Shown here piece after piece: positions 9,118 through 13,359 of a stretch of 13,359 bases of DNA; position 1 is the stretch's first letter, and each line of letters begins with the position of its first letter. A program made the translations under genes and the position numbers. The notes under the pieces are model-generated. The model was given only the letters and a program-made list of their open reading frames with translations, ran no database searches and had not been told where the DNA came from. The stretch is from DATDYW01 sp044375695 (GTDB taxonomy: Bacteria > Patescibacteriota > Minisyncoccia > Phycocordibacterales > JAACPR01): assembly GCA_044375695.1 (NCBI GenBank), contig JBILMG010000024.1:1-13359 (forward strand), written 5' to 3'.

Positions 9118-9299
9118 CCCAGTAGGATTCGGTAACGGGTTACTAAGTCTTTTGGCTTTCCCCGAATCTTCGCCAGAAAGCCAAAAGCCCAAGTACCCGC
9201 GACCCCGGCTCGCGCCGGCTCGCCAGAGCCCTCGCCGAGCCTCGCCGAGCCTCGCCGACTCGGCTGCGCTGCGGCCTTCGAATCCTACTGGGGGCACAA
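9118..9299. repeat. tRNA-tail repeat element 3 (distal tRNA-Lys copy, type A)
   Basis: The left end CCCAGTAGGATTCG (9118-9131) is the antisense tRNA-Lys tail. The stem-loop 9131-9204 opens GGTAACGGGTTACTAAG and closes AAGTACCCGCGACC; its stem pairs CTTTTGGCTTTC with GAAAGCCAAAAG and its loop contains GAATCTTCG. The GC-rich part has repeated CTCGCCGAGC units. The right end is a sense tRNA-Lys tail from TTCGAATCC to GGGGGCAC (9277-9298), followed by AAAA and not the CCA found in the real gene. A degenerate inverted copy continues through the GACCC TTCC GGGTC hairpin at 9309-9322 into element 4. Confidence 0.75.
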
Positions 9300-9340
9300 A
9301 ACAAAACCGACCCTTCCGGGTCGTAAGTTCTTTGTGATTT

Positions 9341-9501
9341 AGCAGGATTCGGTCACGGGTTACTAAGTCTTTTGGCTTTCCCTGAATCTTCGCCAGAAAG
9401 CCAAAAGCCTAAGTACCCGCGACCCCGGCTCGCGGCCTCGCCGAGCCTCGGCAGCGCTGCGCCTTTCGAATCCTACCCGCGAGGCAAGCAGTTGCCTCGC
9501 T
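9341..9501. repeat. tRNA-tail repeat element 4 (proximal tRNA-Lys copy, type A)
   Basis: Left end AGCAGGATTCG. The stem-loop 9351-9424 opens GGTCACGGGTTACTAAG and has the same CTTTTGGCTTTC/GAAAGCCAAAAG stem and GAATCTTCG loop as element 3; the two copies are nearly identical over this part. The right end is the tRNA-Lys tail TTCGAATCCTA (9465-9475), interrupted by a hairpin insert (GCGAGGCAA, loop GCAG, TTGCCTCGC; 9479-9500). The acceptor part then resumes at 9502. Confidence 0.75.
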
Positions 9502-9558
9502 TGGGGGCACCAAGAAAAACGCCGGCCGAAGCCGGTTACGTTTTTCTTGGTGCCCCCA
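9502..9558. repeat. Palindrome at the tRNA-Lys 3' end
   Basis: 20-nt perfect arms 9502-9521 and 9539-9558, with an inner hairpin CCGGC CGAA GCCGG and a TTA bulge in the same place as at tRNA-Tyr. The right arm contains the tRNA-Lys acceptor strand and encoded CCA. On the minus strand the left arm ends in a run of T, so it resembles a terminator. Confidence 0.8.
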
Positions 9559-9623
9559 GTAGGATTCGAACCTACGACCCTTCGCTTAAGAGGCGATTGC
9601 TCTACCAACTGAGCTATAGGGGC
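9548..9623 (-). tRNA. tRNA-Lys (anticodon CTT), CCA encoded
   Basis: 76 nt including an encoded CCA. Acceptor GCCCCTA with TGGGGGC, discriminator A; D-arm GCTC AGTTGGTA GAGC; anticodon loop CTCTTAA gives CTT; T-arm GTAGG TTCGAAT CCTAC. It starts 5 nt after the tlyA stop. It is the only one of the five tRNAs here with an encoded CCA. Confidence 0.95.
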
Positions 9624-9628
9624 AAATT

Positions 9629-10372
9629 TCAGTCGTTCGGCAATTTAGCACGCTTTCTGAGCAGAAGAAAAGTCTCCCGGTTCCCGTCCTTGCCGGCGAT
9701 AGGCGAAGGGCATTCGCCGGCAAGCTCGAGGCCGAGGTCCGCGGCCGACGCGGCGACCCGCCCCAAGGCCTCCGCCACCGCGGCCGGATCCGAAACAATG
9801 CCTCCCTTCCCAACCTTTTCTGGCCCAACCTCGAACTGCGGCTTAACCAAAACGATGGCCGGACGTCCGGGATAGAGAATCTTTTCTACGGCCGGCAGGT
9901 AGGCGGCAACCGGCATAAAGGAAACGTCGGCAACGACCAGCTCAACCTTTTCCGGCAGCGCCGCCTCGCGAACGTCTGTGCCGTCCAGGGCGATGACCCG
10001 CGGGTCTTCGCGTAGCGCCGGGTGAAGCTGCGAATGCCCCACGTCGACGGCGTACACCTTGGTAGCTCCGCGCTCGAGCAAGATCTGCGTGAAGCCGCCG
10101 GTAGAGGCGCCTATATCGGCGCAGGAGAGGCCGCTGACGGCAATCTGAAGCTCGTCCAGAGCGCCCTGCAGCTTTAGCGCGCCCCGCCCGACCAGCATTC
10201 GCTCGGAAACCTCCAGGACGCTCTCTGGAGAGACCATCTGCGCGGGCTTGGCGACGGTAACCCCATCCAGAGATACACGCCCCCGCAGCACGAGATCGCG
10301 CGCGTGGCTACGCGAACGCGCGAGACCTCGCGCCGGCAGCTCTTCGTCGACCCGTTTTTTTCCTGTCTCCAT
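9629..10372 (-). CDS. tlyA: TlyA family rRNA 2'-O-methyltransferase
   Basis: 247 residues from the ATG at 10372 (METGKKRVDEEL), which puts the S4 domain at the N-terminus as in the family; the frame stays open to an ATG at 10444, but those extra residues look non-conserved. TlyA methylates ribose 2'-O of cytidines in 16S and/or 23S rRNA. The S4 RNA-binding domain is at 7-50 (RVDEELPARGLARSRSHARDLV). The SAM-binding Rossmann part has DIGASTGGFT (86-95) and VYAVDVGHSQLHP (106-118). The Rrmj/FtsJ-type K-D-K-E set is visible as K67 in GALKL, D149 in VVADVSF, K177 in VKPQFEVG and E233 in GNRETFLLL. It ends on TGA, 5 nt before tRNA-Lys, whose promoter is inside this gene. Some TlyA homologues are called hemolysins; that name is not supported by the sequence. 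Confidence 0.93.
   Translation of the reverse strand: METGKKRVDEELPARGLARSRSHARDLVLRGRVSLDGVTVAKPAQMVSPESVLEVSERMLVGRGALKLQGALDELQIAVSGLSCADIGASTGGFTQILLERGATKVYAVDVGHSQLHPALREDPRVIALDGTDVREAALPEKVELVVADVSFMPVAAYLPAVEKILYPGRPAIVLVKPQFEVGPEKVGKGGIVSDPAAVAEALGRVAASAADLGLELAGECPSPIAGKDGNRETFLLLRKRAKLPND
9642..9650 (-). promoter_or_regulatory. Extended -10 promoter of tRNA-Lys
   Basis: Minus strand TGC-TAAATT, identical to the tRNA-Tyr box, located inside the last codons of tlyA and 18 nt before the tRNA 5' end. Confidence 0.4.
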
Positions 10373-10444
10373 AGGGTGCCCGGGATGAAATTCTGTCACC
10401 GAGCGCCAACCGCGGCCGCTCCGGCAATTGGGAAGATAGCGCAA

Positions 10445-10530
10445 GTTTTTAGGAATGGTAAGTAGTTTAAAATTTTGGAGATCTGCAGCCAGCGAAAAGC
10501 CGTCAGGTTCCCGGGCACAGTTTTGAACAA
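10445..10530. other. Short spacer upstream of tlyA, nothing recognised
   Basis: AT-richer than its surroundings. It contains CCCGGGCACA (about 10511-10520), which resembles the tRNA-Leu(TAA) acceptor tail and may be the worn outer end of repeat element 5. Confidence 0.35.
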
Positions 10531-10689
10531 GACTCGGTCACGGGTCACTAAGCCGTTTGCCGACCTCTAATCTTCGAACGGTCAGCAAACGGCCAAGTGC
10601 CCGCGACCCCGCCTCGCGGCCGCGGACGGGGCCCCGCGGCACCGCTGCGGCTTTCGAGTCTCACCCGGCCGGCGCGCAGGCGCCGGCCT
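10531..10689. repeat. tRNA-tail repeat element 5 (tRNA-Leu(TAA) copy, type A)
   Basis: Left end GACTCG is the antisense tRNA-Leu(TAA) T-loop region. The stem-loop 10536-10608 opens GGTCACGGGTCACTAAG; its stem GCCGTTTGCCGACC pairs with GGTCAGCAAACGGC (one mismatch) and the loop contains AATCTTCG. The right end is the tRNA tail TTCGAGTCTCA (10653-10663), carrying the TTCGAGT loop of this tRNA. A hairpin insert follows (GGCCGGCGC, loop GCAG, GCGCCGGCC; 10667-10688). Confidence 0.75.
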
Positions 10690-10752
10690 TCCCGGCACAA
10701 AACCTGAATCCGGACGCGCGGGGCGCGTCCGGCTTCAGGTTTTGTGCCCGGA
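10690..10752. repeat. Palindrome at the tRNA-Leu(TAA) 3' end
   Basis: The acceptor tail and following CACAAAACCTGAA are inverted as TTCAGGTTTTGTGCCCGG around an inner hairpin (CCGGACGCGC, GGG, GCGCGTCCGG). There is a CG swap in the left acceptor copy. The right arm includes the tRNA acceptor strand. Confidence 0.75.
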
Positions 10753-10831
10753 GTGAGACTCGAACTCACACGCCCTTTTAAAGGGGCTAGGGATTTTAAG
10801 TCCCCTGCGTCTACCGTTCCGCCATCCGGGC
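10745..10831 (-). tRNA. tRNA-Leu (anticodon TAA)
   Basis: 87-nt class II tRNA. Acceptor GCCCGGA with TCCGGGC, discriminator A; anticodon loop CTTAAAA gives TAA; long variable arm with CCCTTTAAAAGGG; T-arm GTGAG TTCGAGT CTCAC. No encoded CCA (next bases CAAAA). A TACGCT box lies 8 nt upstream (10839-10844) and may be its -10. Confidence 0.95.
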
Positions 10832-10876
10832 AAGGGCGAGCGTACAACGTCTCCACAAAAAACGAAAACCGGCTTC

Positions 10877-10905
10877 TTGCCTAGGGTGGCCGACAAGGCT
10901 AGCCT
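10877..10905 (+). promoter_or_regulatory. Promoter of the 153-aa unknown gene
   Basis: TTGCCT (10877-10882), 17 bp, TAGCCT (10900-10905). The -10 ends 7 nt before the ATG at 10913, which would make the message leaderless. The boxes are only partial matches; the spacing and position match the sortase and DUF4446 promoters. Confidence 0.4.
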
Positions 10906-10912
10906 CGTCGGC

Positions 10913-11371
10913 ATGGAAATGATCATTACCGTAAGAAAAGATCTGCCGAACAGAGAACGCTCAATTGCGAAGGTGGAACAAATGCTCAAAGCCGCCGGGG
11001 TCGTAGACTTCTACGTCTTGGAAAAAATGAGGACCGCCGTAGCCGCTTTCCGCACCACCACCCCAGCGGCGGCAATATTCATCGAGCCAAAGGATCCGCA
11101 GAAACTGAGCGAGCGAATACGCCAGGCGATGTCCGCCCGCGAAGAGGCCAGCAGGGATCTGGCCCGCATACACGAAGAGGCGGGAGAGCTTCCCGGAGCC
11201 CGGCACGTCGAGCGCAGGCTGCGCCCGCTCCCGTCGCCGACCTTCATCGTAATCGCGAAAGATCGGGTGCCGTCTAAGACGCTACCCAGCGGGACTCTCT
11301 CCTTCGAATTCTCGGAGGAGGAACGTATCGTCGCCGCGGTCCGAGAGTTAGCGGCGAAGGCGAAAAGGTAG
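10913..11371 (+). CDS. Hypothetical soluble protein, 153 aa
   Basis: I do not recognise this protein. Reading from the ATG at 10913 (MEMIITVRKDLPN; a second ATG follows at 10919) it is 152 residues plus stop, soluble, with no signal peptide or membrane helix. It looks alpha/beta: a strand (IITV), a helix (RSIAKVEQMLKAAG), a strand (DFYVLE), a helix (RTAVAAFRTTT), a strand (AAIFIEP), then a long charged helix (about 58-95). A second strand-rich part (TFIVIAKDRV, GTLSFEF) and a final helix (EEERIVAAVRELAAKAKR) follow. The order loosely recalls a receiver-like fold, but no phosphoacceptor Asp pattern is evident. Coding is supported by a promoter at the start, a clean terminator 3 nt after the stop, and natural amino-acid composition. 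It stands alone between two tRNA-Leu loci, convergent with the tRNA-Leu(TAG) array. Confidence 0.65.
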   Translation: MEMIITVRKDLPNRERSIAKVEQMLKAAGVVDFYVLEKMRTAVAAFRTTTPAAAIFIEPKDPQKLSERIRQAMSAREEASRDLARIHEEAGELPGARHVERRLRPLPSPTFIVIAKDRVPSKTLPSGTLSFEFSEEERIVAAVRELAAKAKR

Positions 11372-11374
11372 CCA

Positions 11375-11403
11375 GTCACCCGGAGCGGGTGACTTTTCTT
11401 TTT
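11375..11403 (+). terminator. Intrinsic terminator of the 153-aa gene
   Basis: GTCACCC, loop GGAGC, GGGTGAC, then TTTTCTTTTT. It begins 3 nt after the TAG. Confidence 0.85.
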
Positions 11404-11404
11404 G

Positions 11405-11583
11405 GAGGACTTGGTCACGAATCACTAAGTCTTTTGGAATCCTTTATTTTTTCGGACGGATTCCAAAATCCAAAGTGTTCGCGACCCCGCCTCGCGGCCC
11501 CACCCGGCAGAGCCTCGGGCCGGGACCCCGCTGCGGCCTTCAAGTCCTCACGAAAAGTGCCGTCGGGCACTTTTCTTCTTGCC
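11405..11583. repeat. tRNA-tail repeat element 6 (outermost tRNA-Leu(TAG) copy, type A)
   Basis: Left end GAGGACTTG is the antisense tRNA-Leu(TAG) tail. The stem-loop 11413-11486 opens GGTCACGAATCACTAAG and closes AAGTGTTCGCGACC; its stem CTTTTGGAATCC pairs with GGATTCCAAAAT and its loop contains TATTTTTTCG. The right end is TTCAAGTCCTC (11539-11549), matching this tRNA's TTCAAGT loop. A hairpin insert follows (GAAAAGTGCC, loop GTCG, GGCACTTTTC), then TCTTGCC. Confidence 0.75.
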
Positions 11584-11722
11584 GTAACGCGGACTTGGCC
11601 ACACGTTCCCTCGCGTCGTCACGCTCGGGCCGTTCGGCCCCGGCTCGCGATTCGGCGCGACGCCTCATAACGCTCCGCCTTTCAAGTCCTCACGAAAAGT
11701 GCCGTCGGGCACTTTTCTTCTT
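11581..11722. repeat. tRNA-tail repeat element 7 (type B), first of two 142-bp tandem copies
   Basis: Starts GCCGTAACGCGGACTTGGCC, contains CCCCGGCTCGCGATTCG and ATAACGCTCCGCC, and ends with the tRNA-Leu(TAG) tail (TTCAAGTCCTC), the GTCG-loop hairpin and TTCTT. By eye it is identical to 11723-11864 apart from one base (TCGCG against TCACG). Confidence 0.85.
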
Positions 11723-11864
11723 GCCGTAACGCGGACTTGGCCACACGTTCCCTCACGTCGTCACGCTCGGGCCGTTCGGCCCCGGCTCGCGATTCGGCGC
11801 GACGCCTCATAACGCTCCGCCTTTCAAGTCCTCACGAAAAGTGCCGTCGGGCACTTTTCTTCTT
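11723..11864. repeat. tRNA-tail repeat element 8 (type B), second 142-bp tandem copy
   Basis: The tandem partner of 11581-11722. It joins directly to the palindrome that contains the tRNA-Leu(TAG) 3' end. Its left and right ends (GGACTTG and CAAGTCC) are inverted copies of the tRNA T-loop region. Confidence 0.85.
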
Positions 11865-11925
11865 GCCCACAAGCTCGCGGCCCGCGCCCCCAATGGGGGC
11901 GCGGGCCGCGAGCTTGTGGGCAAGA
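11861..11925. repeat. Long palindrome at the tRNA-Leu(TAG) 3' end
   Basis: Perfect 31-nt arms (11861-11891 and 11895-11925) with a 3-nt centre AAT, very GC-rich. The right arm contains the tRNA-Leu(TAG) acceptor 3' strand, discriminator and the following CAAGCTCG. There is no T-run, unlike an ordinary terminator. Confidence 0.88.
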
Positions 11926-11998
11926 GAGGACTTGAACCTCCACCCCTTTCGGGACCAGCTCCTAAGGCTGGCGCGTCTACCAATTTCGCCACTTGCCC
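11917..11998 (-). tRNA. tRNA-Leu (anticodon TAG)
   Basis: 82-nt class II tRNA. Acceptor GGGCAAG with CTTGCCC, discriminator A; anticodon stem CCAGC/GCTGG with loop CTTAGGA gives TAG; long variable arm with TCCCGAAAGGGG; T-arm GGAGG TTCAAGT CCTCT. CCA is not encoded. Confidence 0.95.
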
Positions 11999-12016
11999 AA
12001 GAAAACGGGCCAGACG

Positions 12017-12025
12017 AGCGTAACA
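12017..12025 (-). promoter_or_regulatory. Possible extended -10 of tRNA-Leu(TAG)
   Basis: Minus strand TGT-TACGCT; the same TACGCTCG stands before tRNA-Leu(TAA). A weak match to TATAAT, supported mainly by recurrence and position. Confidence 0.3.
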
Positions 12026-12092
12026 CGACTTTTGGCGGAAAAGTACCAGTAAAACCCTGCGGCGTAAGGGGCAAACAGGAAACCCGCTATAT

Positions 12093-12121
12093 TTGACAAT
12101 ACTCTTATTTTTCAATATAAT
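12093..12121 (+). promoter_or_regulatory. Perfect consensus sigma70 promoter of the SPFH-like gene
   Basis: TTGACA (12093-12098), exactly 17 bp of AT-rich spacer, TATAAT (12116-12121): full consensus. The predicted start is near 12128, giving a leader of about 37 nt that is A/C-rich and has no Shine-Dalgarno. Confidence 0.88.
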
Positions 12122-12164
12122 ATTAGACAAATTCGAGAACTTCGAAAATTCAAACCAACACAAT

Positions 12165-13359
12165 ATGACCTACATAACCATAACCCTCGCCGGCCTCGTG
12201 CTCGGCGTCTTGTTCCTCGGCATCGCAGCCTGCGATATCCAATCTGCCTCCGCGAAAATTCTTGCCTGCCTAGCAGGCGGTATTTTTACGGCAGGTCTGA
12301 CAGGATTCCTCTTCAGCCTCACCCCGTTCCCCTACCCAGGCACGGTCGCCCTCGCGGCCGGCGCCATTGTCTCAGTCGTCTGCCTCCGCAACAGCCTGGT
12401 TGAGGTAGAGCCCGGAATGCTAAAGGTATTCCAGCCTTCGCTATTCCGAAACCAGGAGACTCTCTTCAGCATAGACGAGTGCCAACTGGTAACGTCGGGC
12501 ACGTCGCTAATCTGGGAAAGTATCGCCGCTTTTGTGACCGATGTCCCAATTGGGCAAATTATCCTCGACGGCGCGGACAACCCTGCCGAAGGAGCAACTG
12601 AGGTCCGCTTCAAAGACGGATCGATGGGAACAGTTCCGTTCCGAATTGAGGGAACCCCCCTCTTCTCGGACCGCTCGGCTCTCGGGCGATTCGTCGTCGC
12701 GGGAACCTCAAGCGGAACCAGCCTATCGAGCCACGAGGCTCGCCTGTCGGTCATATACGACCGTTGGCGCACCACGATTCTCGGCCTGCTCGAGACGGTC
12801 GCCGCAGCGAAGAAACCTTCCGAGGTGACCCGCGACATCATCCAGCAGGCGCTGGAATCAGCGTCTGCTGGCAGCATCTCGGGCATCGAGCTAATCCGTC
12901 GAGAATCGGCGGCGCTCGGCCTCGACCCGGCCACCATTATCGTACGCGTCGGCGACATAACCTTCTCCGATAAGGCGAAGGAAACGATGGCCACCGCCGC
13001 GAACAACGCGATGATTGCGGCAGCTCAGGAAGAAATCTTTATTCGCCTGGCGCCGAAAAGCGCCGCCGCGGTGAAGGCGGAACTCTTGGCGCAGCAGGCA
13101 GCCGAACAGGCAAAGCTCGAGAGAGCCGCCCCAGTCGATCTCACGAGCGTAAGGTTAGAAATCCTCACCAGGCAGAAAAAAGCCGCTGGAAGGAAGCTCC
13201 GACCGCTGCAAGCCAAACTAGGCAGCATGCCATCCATCGCCGACTACATCAAAAGCGTAGCCGGGCAGAAAGACGCCGCTCAGCGCGAGGCCAAGTATCG
13301 CGCTGAATACGTGACCCTTTCTGGAGAGGTAGCCGAAGCCGAGGAAGACGAGAGAACCG
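12165..13359 (+). CDS. Membrane protein with an SPFH/band-7-like domain (C-terminus beyond window)
   Basis: 398 codons from the ATG at 12165 without a stop. Three hydrophobic segments lie at about residues 5-22, 32-52 and 58-75. A beta-rich part (about 78-165) includes ATEVRFKDGSMGTVPFRIEG, which resembles the strand pattern of SPFH (stomatin/band-7) domains. A helical part follows (RLSVIYDRWRTTILGLLETVAA to IIQQALESAS), then GIELIRRESAALGLDPATIIVRVGDITFSDKAKETM and helix NNAMIAAAQEEIFIRLA, matching the G-I-x-V, I-x-D-I and helical end of that family. From about 300 on it is Ala/Gln/Glu/Lys-rich coiled coil, as in flotillin-like proteins. Such proteins build membrane-associated oligomers that organise membranes or proteases. 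The assignment is by pattern only. It is divergent from tRNA-Leu(TAG) and has the strongest promoter in the window, so high expression is likely. Confidence 0.6.
   Translation, partial: MTYITITLAGLVLGVLFLGIAACDIQSASAKILACLAGGIFTAGLTGFLFSLTPFPYPGTVALAAGAIVSVVCLRNSLVEVEPGMLKVFQPSLFRNQETLFSIDECQLVTSGTSLIWESIAAFVTDVPIGQIILDGADNPAEGATEVRFKDGSMGTVPFRIEGTPLFSDRSALGRFVVAGTSSGTSLSSHEARLSVIYDRWRTTILGLLETVAAAKKPSEVTRDIIQQALESASAGSISGIELIRRESAALGLDPATIIVRVGDITFSDKAKETMATAANNAMIAAAQEEIFIRLAPKSAAAVKAELLAQQAAEQAKLERAAPVDLTSVRLEILTRQKKAAGRKLRPLQAKLGSMPSIADYIKSVAGQKDAAQREAKYRAEYVTLSGEVAEAEEDERT

Noticed and set aside
8723..9875. Frames with Pro/Arg/Ser-rich peptides around tRNA-Cys and tRNA-Lys
   Set aside because: They cover repeat elements, tRNAs or the tlyA antisense strand and have no start signals.
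11389..12163. Several frames through the tRNA-Leu(TAG) repeat array
   Set aside because: They are translations of the 142-bp repeats and tRNA; the same peptide recurs because the DNA repeats.

Overview
The window looks like a chromosomal segment from a GC-rich member of the candidate phyla radiation (Patescibacteria), probably from the Parcubacteria side. The basis is the gene set and style: a sortase with the FGHSSNW / TLSTC signature, an IF-2 without its long N-terminal region, a DUF4446 protein beside infB-rbfA, a small TlyA, and several strong promoters lying almost on top of start codons. The standard bacterial code (11) fits, because tlyA ends on TGA and the other genes on TAG or TAA. 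The lineage is an inference from family resemblance; no search was run.

Layout: (1) 1-1158, minus strand: the start of a secreted tyrosine-rich repeat protein (cut by the window edge) downstream of a membrane-anchored sortase; each has its own near-consensus promoter. (2) 1275-1575: a repeat element, a long palindrome and tRNA-Tyr. (3) 1594-6322, minus strand: a cysteine desulfurase, a membrane-anchored HtrA-like pseudoprotease and a ClpB-type unfoldase, in that transcription order. (4) 6351-8730, plus strand, divergent from region 3: DUF4446 protein, infB, rbfA. (5) 8748-9650: a strong hairpin, then repeat elements with tRNA-Cys and tRNA-Lys. (6) tlyA (minus), a repeat element with tRNA-Leu(TAA), then an unrecognised 153-aa gene (plus) with a good terminator. 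(7) 11405-12025: three tandem repeat elements and tRNA-Leu(TAG). (8) 12093-13359: a perfect consensus promoter and a membrane protein resembling the SPFH/band-7 family, running off the window.

The main discovery candidate is a family of structured repeats found here only on the 3' side of tRNA genes, at all five tRNAs (eight copies). Each copy is bracketed by inverted copies of the 3' end (T-loop to acceptor) of its own neighbouring tRNA, matching even that tRNA's particular T-loop variant. Five copies hold a stem-loop whose stem sequence changes with base pairing kept while the loop core and flanks stay the same. Several copies carry an extra hairpin, with a GCAG loop in three of them, placed exactly at the T-stem/acceptor junction of the tRNA tail. 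At each locus the tRNA 3' end forms one arm of a long palindrome. No protein-coding gene in the window is an obvious mobiliser of these elements.
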